Part shown: positions 1 through 8,736 of the stretch, in pieces | Position numbering within the stretch: position 1 is the first letter of the stretch | How the letters are laid out: each line of letters begins with the position of its first letter | Assembly (NCBI RefSeq): GCF_029285175.1 | Contig: NZ_JABEDH010000002.1 | Location: forward strand, 930,001-994,000 | Source of the DNA: Sulfitobacter sp. M05 | GTDB taxonomy: Bacteria > Pseudomonadota > Alphaproteobacteria > Rhodobacterales > Rhodobacteraceae | DNA length: 64,000 nucleotides | Direction of reading: 5' to 3' | Position numbers and translations under genes: made by a program | Notes under the pieces: generated by a model | What the model saw: only the letters and a program-made list of their open reading frames with translations | Databases searched by the model: none | Told to the model about the DNA's origin: nothing

Positions 1-172
1 GATCAGGCAAGACAATCTGATGCGCGCCTTGAGGTAGGGCAAGCGTAGCCTCACGCTGAACCGTTGCCAAATAGGGGAACACCGTTACCGACTTTGGGCC
101 GGATTGAACGGTAAAGACGTCCGCCATTGCGGCGGTTGGCAGCAGGGTCAGGCAGGCAAAGAGGATACGCAT
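1..172 (-). CDS. MuiA/DUF4139-family secreted protein, N-terminal fragment
   Basis: The ATG at 172 opens a frame that runs off the left edge, leaving 57 codons. The product starts with a signal peptide (MRILFACLTLLPTAAMA, then ADVFTVQSG). The mature start reads VTVFPYLATVQREATLALP, then GAHQIVLPD. The valine-rich strand, a conserved RE and the final G-x-H-x-hydrophobic-LPD resemble the N-terminal domain of the mucoidy inhibitor MuiA / DUF4139 family, which are secreted proteins of unclear role. The family call rests on about 40 residues, so it is tentative; the secreted nature is clearer. Confidence 0.6.
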   Translation of the reverse strand, partial: MRILFACLTLLPTAAMADVFTVQSGPKSVTVFPYLATVQREATLALPQGAHQIVLPD

Positions 173-213
173 AAATCAATTCCCATAGTTTTCAGGGCCA
201 GTCTGCACCTTGA

Positions 214-248
214 TAAGAAAAAGAAAAGGGGACCAAACGGCCCCCTTT
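214..248 (-). terminator. Rho-independent terminator of asd
   Basis: On the minus strand a 10-bp stem (AAAGGGGGCC / GGTCCCCTTT, one G-U pair, loop GTTT, positions 225-248) is followed by a T-rich run with a few interruptions (214-227). It lies 26 nt after the asd stop codon and before the start of the next minus-strand gene at 172. Confidence 0.8.
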
Positions 249-273
249 CCCCAATACGTATTTTGAGCGGATA

Positions 274-1296
274 TCAGCCCTTTTTCAGAACCTCACGGCC
301 CAGCAATTCGGCGATTTGAACCGCGTTCAATGCTGCGCCTTTGCGCAGGTTGTCAGATACGCACCACAGGTTCAGACCGTTGTCGATGGTGCTGTCCTGC
401 CGAATGCGGCTGATGAAGGTCGCAAAATCACCGACACATTCAACGGGCGTGACATAGCCGCCGTCTTCGCGCTTATCGATGACCATGATGCCGGGGGCTT
501 CGCGCAGGATGTCGCGGGCCTCGTCCTCGTCCAGATGATCCTCGAACTCGATGTTGATCGCTTCGGAGTGACCCACGAAGACCGGAACACGCACACAGGT
601 CGCGGTGACCTTGATGTCCTTGTCGACGATCTTTTTCGTTTCGGCGACCATCTTCCATTCTTCTTTGGTTGAGCCGTCTTCCATGAACACATCAATGTGC
701 GGAATCACGTTGAACGCGATCTGCTTGGTGAACTTGTTCGGCGGCACGTCCGATGTCGGGTTATAGATCGATTTGGTCTGATCCCAGAGTTCATCCGCAC
801 CTTCCTTGCCGGAACCGGACACGGATTGATAGGTGCTGACCACCACACGTTTGATCGTCGCGCGGTCATGCAAGGGCTTCAAGGCCACAACCATCTGCGC
901 CGTGGAGCAGTTCGGATTCGCGATGATGTTCTTTTTGGCATAGTCATGCACGGCCTGCGGGTTCACCTCGGGCACAATCAAGGGCACATCGGCGTCGTAG
1001 CGGTAGAGCGACGAGTTGTCGATCACCACACAACCGGCCTTGGCGGCACCGGGCGCATATTTCTTGGTCGCGTCGGACCCGACCGCGAACAGCGCCATGT
1101 CCCAACCCGTAAAATCAAACGTATCCAGGTCTTTGCACGTCAACGTCTTTTCGCCAAAGCTTACTTCCGTGCCCAATGAACGACGGCTGGCCAAGGCCAC
1201 GATCTCGTCCACAGGGAACTGGCGTTCAGCCAGGATGTTCAGCATTTCGCGGCCCACATTGCCAGTGGCGCCCACGACGGCGACGCGATAACCCAT
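274..1296 (-). CDS. asd: Aspartate-semialdehyde dehydrogenase
   Basis: The enzyme reduces aspartyl phosphate to aspartate semialdehyde with NADPH. This is the branch point to lysine/diaminopimelate, threonine, methionine and isoleucine. The 340-residue protein has the family's usual length. It begins with the nucleotide-binding motif VGATGNVGREM (residues 8-18) and carries the catalytic cysteine in NPNCSTAQ (C130). The C-terminal half holds the dimerisation/catalytic domain with VPVFVGHSEA. It stands alone on the minus strand, has its own terminator, and is divergent from the DUF3095 gene. Nothing unusual is visible. Confidence 0.97.
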   Translation of the reverse strand: MGYRVAVVGATGNVGREMLNILAERQFPVDEIVALASRRSLGTEVSFGEKTLTCKDLDTFDFTGWDMALFAVGSDATKKYAPGAAKAGCVVIDNSSLYRYDADVPLIVPEVNPQAVHDYAKKNIIANPNCSTAQMVVALKPLHDRATIKRVVVSTYQSVSGSGKEGADELWDQTKSIYNPTSDVPPNKFTKQIAFNVIPHIDVFMEDGSTKEEWKMVAETKKIVDKDIKVTATCVRVPVFVGHSEAINIEFEDHLDEDEARDILREAPGIMVIDKREDGGYVTPVECVGDFATFISRIRQDSTIDNGLNLWCVSDNLRKGAALNAVQIAELLGREVLKKG

Positions 1297-1433
1297 CTTA
1301 TTTCTCCGTTATATAAGGGGTGGTGCGGCGCACATACACCGCTTGCCGTTCCGTGGAAAGACCCCTGCGTTGCCGGACTGGTTTGTAACGTAAGGTGCGT
1401 GTTAGGATGGCACCGATCAAAAAGGCAGGCCGA

Positions 1434-2576
1434 ATGACCCAAAGCGATCCGTTTTACGACCAGTTGCCGCGTGTCAGGGCTTTTGACCAGCTGACACAAT
1501 CGGACCGTTTCACACCTGTGCCGCAGGATTGGACCATTGGCGTTTCGGACATCGTCGATTCAACCGGATTGGTGCAAGCTGGCAAGTACAAGACCGTGAA
1601 TATGGTCGGCGCAGCGGTGATTTCTGCGATGATGAACGCCCTGAAAGGGCGGGCGTTTCCGTTTGTTTTTGGCGGTGATGGGGCCGGATTCGCCGTGCCC
1701 CCAGAGGACGAAGCCGCCGCACGGGATGCCTTGGCGCGGGTCGCATCCTGGGCGCAGACAGAGTTCGGTATTGGGATGCGGGTCGCTTTGGTGCCGGTGG
1801 CGGATGTGCGTGCAGCGGGGCACGATGTGCGGGTGGCCCGACTTCAGGTTTCCGAGGGAGTGGATTATGCGATGTTTGACGGTGGCGGGGTTAGCTGGGC
1901 CGAGGCCCGAATGAAAGCCGGAAGCTATGTGATTTCCCCGGCAGCAGAGGGCAGCGCGCCTGACCTGACAGGATTGTCTTGCCGCTGGTCACCGATGCCG
2001 GCGCGCAATGGGACGATTCTGTCGATCCTTGTGTCCCCGATGGCAGGGGTTGGCGAGGATATCATTGCCGAAATTTATGATCGGGTTGTCAGCCTTGCAC
2101 AGGGGTTGGAGCGTGGCGGCCATCCGGCGGCGGTCTCTGGTCCGGGAACGGACTGGCCCCCGAAAGGGGCAGCACTTGAGGCCCATGCGATCCGTGGCAG
2201 CGGGCCGCTAGGCCGCGCGCGGCGCAGGGTCATGTTTGAATCCTTGGTGGCTTGGTTGTTGATCCGGACGGGGATCAAGCTGGGGGGCTTTGATGCACGT
2301 CGCTATGCGCGGATCGTCGGTGAGAACGCAGATTTTCGCAAGCGCGATGACGGGCTGAAAATGACACTGGATTGTGATCCGGCCACTCAGGCGCAGATTG
2401 AGGAAGTGTTAAGTGCGGCCAAGGCGCAAGGCTATATCGAATATGGCACTTCCACACAGGACACCGCGATGATGACCTGCATCGTGCCGTCGATCATGGC
2501 TGACGATCATGTGCATTTCATCGACGGCGGCGCGGGCGGCTATACTTTGGCCGCCGCGCGGATGAAGGGGCGCTAG
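1434..2576 (+). CDS. DUF3095 protein, class III nucleotide-cyclase-like
   Basis: The 380-residue protein matches the DUF3095 family, whose biochemical role is not known to me. Near the N-terminus, GVSDIVDSTGLVQAGKYK and, about 35 residues later, FVFGGDGAGFAVP are spaced like the metal-binding and GGDG-like strands of class III adenylate/guanylate cyclases. I chose the ATG at 1434 because MTQSDPFYDQLPR fits the family N-terminus; an in-frame GTG at 1395 and ATG at 1407 lie upstream. The stop TAG (2574-2576) is part of the CTAG at the end of an inserted inverted-repeat element. Family assignment is strong; cyclase activity is inference. Confidence 0.85.
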   Translation: MTQSDPFYDQLPRVRAFDQLTQSDRFTPVPQDWTIGVSDIVDSTGLVQAGKYKTVNMVGAAVISAMMNALKGRAFPFVFGGDGAGFAVPPEDEAAARDALARVASWAQTEFGIGMRVALVPVADVRAAGHDVRVARLQVSEGVDYAMFDGGGVSWAEARMKAGSYVISPAAEGSAPDLTGLSCRWSPMPARNGTILSILVSPMAGVGEDIIAEIYDRVVSLAQGLERGGHPAAVSGPGTDWPPKGAALEAHAIRGSGPLGRARRRVMFESLVAWLLIRTGIKLGGFDARRYARIVGENADFRKRDDGLKMTLDCDPATQAQIEEVLSAAKAQGYIEYGTSTQDTAMMTCIVPSIMADDHVHFIDGGAGGYTLAAARMKGR

Positions 2577-2844
2577 GGCCTGTGGACAATCATCCTGCCG
2601 CACTGGTTTCAGTCCAAAATTGCCCAGTTCTGCGTTAAGAAAGCTGGAATTAACCCGTTAGTCCTACGCTTTCTTGCCTGGAACTGAGCAATTTTGGCGA
2701 AATCGCTGCGCGACGCGGCCCATTTTGCCTCCGGCTTCACCGCATTGCCCTTCCGATGAACCACATCGGGGCGGTCAATTCGGCTCGCCAGCGGCAAGAT
2801 GGGTCTCGCGCCAGTGCGGCAGGATGATTGTCCACAGGCCCTAG
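2573..2844. mobile_element. MITE-like element, perfect 34-bp terminal inverted repeats
   Basis: A 272-bp segment is bounded by perfect 34-bp inverted repeats at 2573-2606 and 2811-2844. Each begins CTAGGGCCTGTGGACAATCA going inward. A second, imperfect inverted repeat (2614-2644 with 2668-2697, arms containing CCAAAATTGC and AAGAAAGC) lies inside. No transposase-length frame is present, so if mobile it is non-autonomous. The outer CTAG tetranucleotides supply the TAG stop of the DUF3095 gene on the left and of the MFS gene on the right. Removing the element and one CTAG copy leaves the two convergent genes sharing a single CTAG. Confidence 0.8.
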
Positions 2845-4016
2845 TCTGTGTTGTCCCGACTGAACAGATACACCACAAAACCGGCGCTAAGGGCGATCAG
2901 GAAAAGCGCAAACACCGCCACATAGGGGCTTGCCGCGGTTTCACCCGGCAGGGCGGCGCGATAAACGCGGCCGGACAGAAACTGTGCGATGCCAACGCCG
3001 CCAATGCTGAACAGGTTCAACAGTGTCACCCCCCGCCCGATCAGGTGACTTGGCAGAAAGCTTCGGCCATGGGCCATTAGCACCGGATAGGTGGATCCGA
3101 AAAAGCCGATGGCACACATCAGAAAAACGCTGAGGATGAAGCTGCTGGCGGGAAGAACCGTCAACATGCCGCCGGCAAGTATCGCAAGGGCGGTGCCGCC
3201 GGCGATCATCCATTTGCGCGACGGGCTAAGCTTGTCTGCAAACCCGAAAGCCAGCGCGCCCAGCACCATTGCCCCTCCCATCAACAGGCTGGCCTGCCCG
3301 ATGGTGGCTGTGTCGGTGCCAAACACATCGGCCAGATAAGGGCCAATCCACAAACCGCGCACCGCCCCGGGAAAGGCATAACTGACCCCGATTAACAGGC
3401 AGATCGGCCAAAGCGCGCGAATGCGCAACAGTTCCGACATCGACCCTTTGACGCCGTCGGTGACGCGCGGCGGGTCTTTGACCCAGAGCAATGTGCCAAG
3501 GGCGACCAGTGCCGACAGCCCGGCGAGCCCCCAAAGGGCGCTGCGCCACCCCAGTAACTCGGCGGCAAGCGCCATTGGGTAGGCGGCGACCAGATTGCCC
3601 ATACTGCCGGCCCCGACCATCACAGAGGCAAGGATGGCGAAGGTTGCGGGGGGAAATTCGCGGGCAAAGATGTAGTAGGACGCCATCAGAACCGGCGCAC
3701 AGCCAACCCCGATCAGGGCCATGGCGATGGTGATATGCACCGGTGCTGTTGCGACAGCAAAAAGGGCCGCGCCCCCGGCACCACCAAGCAGCAACAGCCA
3801 GCCTGCGGTGCGGCGTGGGCCGATGCTGTCAAGCGCGGCACCGATGGGTATTTGGCAGGCGGCGAATGTCAGGAACCACAGGCCCGACGCAAAGGCCAGA
3901 TCATCCGGCATCGCGCCGATGTCGCGCTCAAGGATTTCGGACAAGACGGCCAGAAAGGCGCGAAAAAACTGACTTAGCACATAGGCCAGCCCCAGCAGAA
4001 AAATCCCAATACTCAT
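2841..4016 (-). CDS. MFS transporter
   Basis: A 391-residue, strongly hydrophobic protein with the layout of the major facilitator superfamily. It has about 12 membrane segments and a loop 2-3 motif GAALDSIGPRRTAG after segment 2, with the typical D-x-x-G-x-R-x pattern. A central hydrophilic loop (VKDPPRVTDGVKG) separates two six-helix halves. The substrate cannot be read from sequence. The start ATG (4016) is 1 nt from the stop of the upstream aldolase gene, so the two are almost certainly cotranscribed and possibly coupled; a related acid may be the cargo. Its TAG stop lies in the CTAG of the adjacent inverted-repeat element. Confidence 0.85.
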   Translation of the reverse strand: MSIGIFLLGLAYVLSQFFRAFLAVLSEILERDIGAMPDDLAFASGLWFLTFAACQIPIGAALDSIGPRRTAGWLLLLGGAGGAALFAVATAPVHITIAMALIGVGCAPVLMASYYIFAREFPPATFAILASVMVGAGSMGNLVAAYPMALAAELLGWRSALWGLAGLSALVALGTLLWVKDPPRVTDGVKGSMSELLRIRALWPICLLIGVSYAFPGAVRGLWIGPYLADVFGTDTATIGQASLLMGGAMVLGALAFGFADKLSPSRKWMIAGGTALAILAGGMLTVLPASSFILSVFLMCAIGFFGSTYPVLMAHGRSFLPSHLIGRGVTLLNLFSIGGVGIAQFLSGRVYRAALPGETAASPYVAVFALFLIALSAGFVVYLFSRDNTD

Positions 4017-4017
4017 G

Positions 4018-4791
4018 TCAGTGACGGTCTTTCCATTTGGCGCTCAGCGCTTTGGCCGCCGCGTTAAGCAACAAGACATCCGCCCCCACAGCGACGAACT
4101 GGGCACCGGCGGCAAGCGCGGCCTCGGTCATCGGATCATGGGTGGACAGGATGCCGGGGGCCTTGCCGGCGGCACGAATGCGCGCCAGCGCGTCCATGAT
4201 TGTGGTCTGCACGTCCCTATGCAGGGAATCCCCCATATGACCCATGTCGGCGGCCAGATCAGCGGGGCCGATGAACACGCCGTCGATCCCCTCAGTGGCA
4301 AGGATTTCGTCAAGCGCGGCCAGCCCCTTGCGGTTTTCCACCTGCACCAACAGGCAAATCTCTGCGTCCGCCGTTGTGCCGTAGTCCTTGATTTGCGAAA
4401 AACGCGCCGCGCGGGTCAGGGCATAACCGACCCCGCGATCCCCATGCGGCGGATAGGTTACGTCGCGCACCAGCTGGCGGGCCTGATCGGCACTTTCCAC
4501 CATTGGCACCAGCACAGTTTGCGCGCCGGCATCCAGCACCTGTTTCAACATATAGGTTTCGCCAACCGGCACCCGGACCACCGGATGGCTGTTTGAGGCT
4601 TCCAATACCTGCAACTGGGCGAGGATGCTGCGCAAATCGTTCGGCGCGTGTTCGCCGTCAATCACCAGCCAGTCGAAACCCGCAGCGCCCATCAGTTCCG
4701 CGCTGAACGTATCGGCAAGCCCAAGCCAGCAGCCGAATTGGATCTTGCCCTCGGAGAGAGATTTCTTGAATGGGTTTATTGGCGCAGGCAT
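4018..4791 (-). CDS. HpcH/HpaI family aldolase
   Basis: The 257-residue product belongs to the metal-dependent class II HpcH/HpaI aldolase family. These enzymes cleave 4-hydroxy-2-oxo acids or 2-keto-3-deoxy sugar acids to pyruvate plus an aldehyde. Visible family motifs are WLVIDGEHAPND (catalytic-site strand), VRVPVGE, VPMVESADQA, the metal-ligand strand VQVENRKGLAALDEI and GIDGVFIGPADLAADMG. It is the first gene of a pair with the MFS transporter. The exact substrate (heptanedioate, glucarate or rhamnonate type) cannot be decided. Confidence 0.92.
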   Translation of the reverse strand: MPAPINPFKKSLSEGKIQFGCWLGLADTFSAELMGAAGFDWLVIDGEHAPNDLRSILAQLQVLEASNSHPVVRVPVGETYMLKQVLDAGAQTVLVPMVESADQARQLVRDVTYPPHGDRGVGYALTRAARFSQIKDYGTTADAEICLLVQVENRKGLAALDEILATEGIDGVFIGPADLAADMGHMGDSLHRDVQTTIMDALARIRAAGKAPGILSTHDPMTEAALAAGAQFVAVGADVLLLNAAAKALSAKWKDRH

Positions 4792-4862
4792 GGGCAGTGT
4801 CCTTGGTCTGAAGTTCTTCTCACCCTAGACCTGTGCGGGGGAATTTGACCAGAGCCTGCGGA

Positions 4863-5603
4863 TCAGATGACCTTGATCACCTGTTTGTCGATGGCCAGCA
4901 TATAGCCGCGCCGCGCAATGTTCTTGACCAAAAGTTCACTTACAATCTGGTTGCCCAATGTGTCGCGCAACCGTTTGATCCGTGTCGCGCCTGCCGCCTC
5001 GTCACAATCTGCGGCCAGCCGTCCCGATATCACCCCTTCGATTTCCGACCCCGACATCACATCATCATCCATCCGCGCCTCGGCCAGAACGGACATGGTT
5101 TCCATTGCCGCATCGGTCAGTTTGAAACCAAGGTTGTTCAGATAAACCGTGTTTTCTTCCCGGCTGATCAAAAGGGAATTCACCTGAATGCCGGCCCGTT
5201 CGATCTGGGCCATACGGCGGTTGAACCCCACCAGCATGATCAGGAACACAAGTGCGGCCATCAACATCGCAGCGGCGAACACCAGCAATACAAAGATCAC
5301 CATGCGATAACTGGCCAGAGTATCCGAGAATGCCGTGCCTGATTGTGCAAGTATTTCCAAAAGCTTGATCGTCGCGCCGCTGGTCAGGTCGTCGTTTTCA
5401 ACAAAAATGCGTTCGACCTGTGCATTGAACAGATTTGCATCCGGCAATGTCCAGAACAACACGATGGCCCCGACGACCAACAAGACAACAATCGCAGCAA
5501 TGCCAAAGCCGACAAAGCGGCGCAGATCAGAAGCGGAGGTAGTTTTGGCCGGCACTGTCTTTCCTTTGATCAAGTCCGTCTTCTCCGAAAGTAGAGATGA
5601 CAT
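4863..5603 (-). CDS. Membrane-anchored protein with C-terminal winged-helix domain
   Basis: From the ATG at 5603 the protein has 246 residues. Two membrane helices (about 30-53 and 101-126) flank a 45-residue loop predicted periplasmic. The C-terminal 100 residues look like an OmpR/PhoB-type winged helix: GFKLTDAAMETMSVLAE, then TRIKRLRDTLGN, then ELLVKNIARRGYML, matching the recognition helix and final hairpin. ToxR-type regulators carry the winged helix at the N-terminus, so the order here is reversed. The start is uncertain: ATG at 5603 overlaps the upstream gene by 77 nt, while GTG at 5555 has a better AAAGGA site and overlaps by 29 nt. Function is unknown; transcriptional control is inference. 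Confidence 0.75.
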   Translation of the reverse strand: MSSLLSEKTDLIKGKTVPAKTTSASDLRRFVGFGIAAIVVLLVVGAIVLFWTLPDANLFNAQVERIFVENDDLTSGATIKLLEILAQSGTAFSDTLASYRMVIFVLLVFAAAMLMAALVFLIMLVGFNRRMAQIERAGIQVNSLLISREENTVYLNNLGFKLTDAAMETMSVLAEARMDDDVMSGSEIEGVISGRLAADCDEAAGATRIKRLRDTLGNQIVSELLVKNIARRGYMLAIDKQVIKVI

Positions 5604-5817
5604 TAAGAAGCGACCAGCCTTGGACGGCGAGACGCGGGGCCAGTTCAGCAGCGGCTGATCCGGCATCACAGGCTCCGTTGATCTGTGCAACACCGTAGTG
5701 CAGGCGCAGTGGGTCATCCTGTTTGGCTTTGTAATCGGCGTAACATCCCCCCGCATGTGCGGGCAGGGCACCACCGATCAACAGGCCAAAGGCGAGGGGG
5801 AGGGCAAGGTGTTTCAT
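5527..5817 (-). CDS. Small secreted protein of unknown function
   Basis: The 96-residue product begins with a clear signal peptide (MKHLALPLAFGLLIGG, ALPAHA, then GGCYADYKAK). The mature part of about 74 residues is polar, with two cysteines (in GGCYADY and NGACDAG) that could form a disulfide. I do not recognise the family. It ends inside the start region of the membrane winged-helix gene, so the two are likely cotranscribed and possibly translationally coupled. The upstream in-frame extension lacks coding character, so I chose the ATG at 5817. A shared role at the envelope, such as sensing by the downstream protein, is speculation. Confidence 0.7.
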   Translation of the reverse strand: MKHLALPLAFGLLIGGALPAHAGGCYADYKAKQDDPLRLHYGVAQINGACDAGSAAAELAPRLAVQGWSLLNVISTFGEDGLDQRKDSAGQNYLRF

Positions 5818-5985
5818 ACTGTCATTCTTGAGCCTTTGAGCCATGATATTCAATAACGCGCCGCGATTTGCCTGCCGGTTATCCGATAACGGGGTGCTGT
5901 TATTGCCTGTCTGGCGGGCCGGTGGCCAATGTTGATTTGTCAAAGCGCGGGCTGTCCTGCACCGCGCAGCAGAGAGGATCACATA

Positions 5986-6513
5986 ATGTACCGCAAATTT
6001 ATTGCCACCGTGGCCGCCGCGTCGATCGCCCTGACTGCGTTTGGTGCTTTGCCCGCCGCGGCCGGGGATCGCCGGACCGCCAATACGATTGCCGCGCTTT
6101 TGGGGTTGGCGGTTGTGGGCAAGATTATTCACGACCGGAAGGACAAGAAAAAGCAGGCCGGCAACCACCAGTCAAATCCGGACCACCGCGCGCCGGTCTA
6201 TGGCAAGCCGATCCACCAGCAGCCGATTCACAGAGAACCCGCATACCAACCGCCGCGCTATGATCAGCCGGTGCCGCGTCCCTTGCCTGACCGTGTCAGT
6301 CGCAAGCTTTTGCCGCAGCAATGTCTGCGCAGGGTGGAAACCCGCCACGGTCGTGTGCGCATGTTCGCCAGCCGGTGTCTCAAGCGCAATTATGACTACA
6401 CCCACCGCCTGCCACGGCAGTGCAACTATACTTTTAACACCGGCCGCGGCGACCGTCGCGGATATGAAGCACGTTGTTTACGTGACCACGGATTCCGTTT
6501 GGCGCGGGGATAA
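5986..6513 (+). CDS. Secreted basic protein with four C-terminal cysteines, unknown
   Basis: The ATG at 5986 follows GAGAGGATCACATA, a good ribosome site. The 175-residue protein has a signal peptide (MYRKFIATVAAASIALTAFG, cleavage after LPAAA). A short hydrophobic stretch (TIAALLGLAVVGKIIHD) comes next, then a proline/glutamine-rich linker (PIHQQPIHREPAYQPP). The arginine-rich C-terminal domain has four cysteines (LPQQCLRR, ASRCLKR, PRQCNY, EARCLRDH), probably two disulfides. I do not recognise it beyond a secreted alphaproteobacterial hypothetical protein. It is transcribed alone, divergent from 5527..5817, with a terminator at 6557-6585. Confidence 0.75.
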   Translation: MYRKFIATVAAASIALTAFGALPAAAGDRRTANTIAALLGLAVVGKIIHDRKDKKKQAGNHQSNPDHRAPVYGKPIHQQPIHREPAYQPPRYDQPVPRPLPDRVSRKLLPQQCLRRVETRHGRVRMFASRCLKRNYDYTHRLPRQCNYTFNTGRGDRRGYEARCLRDHGFRLARG

Positions 6514-6556
6514 CATCGCGCCTTGATCCGGGCGGGTCCCTTTGCTCGGATGACTG

Positions 6557-6585
6557 GGGAGGATGTTCGGGCATCCTCCCTTTTT
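6557..6585 (+). terminator. Rho-independent terminator before rnhB
   Basis: A perfect 9-bp stem (GGGAGGATG / CATCCTCCC, loop TTCGGG) is followed by TTTTT. It lies 44 nt after the stop of the secreted protein gene and 40 nt before the rnhB start. Confidence 0.85.
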
Positions 6586-6624
6586 CATGTTGAGCCTTGG
6601 GCGTGTTTGCGGTCTTGAAGGGGC

Positions 6625-7230
6625 ATGAAACCGGATTTTGAATTTGAACGCGCCGCCATGGCGCAGGGGTACACGCGCATCGCGGGTGTGGATGAAGTGG
6701 GCCGCGGCCCTTTGGCGGGGCCAGTGACGGCCGCAGCGGTGATTTTGGATCCCGCGCGTATTCCCGAGGGACTGAACGATTCAAAAAAGCTGACCAAAAA
6801 GGCCCGTGAACGGCTTTATGACGAAATTATGGAGGTGGCCGAAGTCAGCATCGCCCATGCCTCTGTCGAGGAAATCGACGATATCAACATCCTGCGCGCC
6901 AGCCACCTTGCGATGATGCGCGCGATTGAGGGGCTTAAAACCCCTGCTGACTATGTGTTGGTGGATGGCAACATGTTGCCCCGCGATTTGGTCTTACCAG
7001 CGCAAACCATCATCAAGGGTGATGCCCGTTCGCAGAGCATTTCGGCTGCCTCAATTATGGCCAAAATTTGTCGAGATTGTGTCATGTTGTCCTTGGCGCA
7101 ACAGCACCCGGGTTATGGCTGGGAAACCAACATGGGATATGGATCAAAAAGACACATAGAAGCCCTGCAAGAACTTGGGGTAACCCCACACCATAGACGT
7201 TCGTTCAAGCCCGTACACAATATGTTGTAG
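6625..7230 (+). CDS. rnhB: Ribonuclease HII
   Basis: Removes RNA from RNA-DNA hybrids and single misincorporated ribonucleotides. The 201-residue protein has the family signature GVDEVGRGPLAGPV near residue 20, with the first catalytic D-E pair. LNDSKKLTKKARE follows, then VDGN with a catalytic aspartate (VLVDGNMLP), KGDARSQSISAASIMAK and the C-terminal MGYGSKRH. Length is normal. It lies immediately upstream of ccrM on the same strand but is separated from it by a 117-nt region that looks like the ccrM promoter. Confidence 0.96.
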   Translation: MKPDFEFERAAMAQGYTRIAGVDEVGRGPLAGPVTAAAVILDPARIPEGLNDSKKLTKKARERLYDEIMEVAEVSIAHASVEEIDDINILRASHLAMMRAIEGLKTPADYVLVDGNMLPRDLVLPAQTIIKGDARSQSISAASIMAKICRDCVMLSLAQQHPGYGWETNMGYGSKRHIEALQELGVTPHHRRSFKPVHNML

Positions 7231-7252
7231 CAACAATTTTTCTTAACCAATT

Positions 7253-8448
<1,196 letters not shown>

Positions 8449-8456
8449 GAATTGTT

Positions 8457-8612
8457 GTTTCCGGCACTTGTTCCTCAAGAATATCCTGGCTGACCCTATG
8501 GTCGCACAGGGTGGTTGAGGCTGCCTTTTGACAGAAAAACCGGAAACACCCAGAACACCGCCGGTGCCTGCGGCCTTCTAGATGAAGGTTGCCTAGAAAG
8601 GCACTCACCTTA
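8457..8612 (+). ncRNA. Structured transcript region downstream of ccrM (candidate sRNA)
   Basis: The stretch between the ccrM stop and the 8613-8639 terminator lacks a plausible ORF but is unusually foldable. GTTTCCGG (8457-8464) pairs perfectly with CCGGAAAC (8540-8547). Inside, CCTCAA (8473-8478) pairs with TTGAGG (8515-8520), and ACCCT (8493-8497) with AGGGT (8508-8512). A CTG...CAG mini-hairpin sits on the 3' side. Further hairpins follow (CCTTC/GAAGG; GCCT/AGGC) before the terminator. This could be a processed 3'-UTR sRNA or an independent RNA. I could not match it to SRP RNA, RNase P RNA or tmRNA. Confidence 0.4.
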
Positions 8613-8639
8613 GCCCCGCCCTTGTGGCGGGGCCTTTTT
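8613..8639 (+). terminator. Rho-independent terminator after ccrM
   Basis: The perfect 8-bp GC-rich stem GCCCCGCC / GGCGGGGC with loop CTTGT is followed by CTTTTT. It lies 165 nt after the ccrM stop, leaving a long structured 3' region upstream of it. Confidence 0.9.
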
Positions 8640-8736
8640 ATTTGATGCTTCCCTGCAAGTCGCACTGCGTGCAAACGCCACATCGACCCGATGCAACAGC
8701 GGCGGGATGGTTGGAAAGTCAGAGGAGTACGAACCG

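Noticed and set aside
2609-2878. Possible transposase remnant frame inside the 272-bp element
   Set aside because: The 89-codon frame has no transposase motif and overlaps the terminal repeat.
8457-8612. Identification of the post-ccrM RNA as SRP, tmRNA, RNase P or 6S RNA
   Set aside because: None of the signature motifs (such as GGAAGGAAGCAGC of SRP RNA) is present; 6S remains untested, so I left it as an unnamed candidate.
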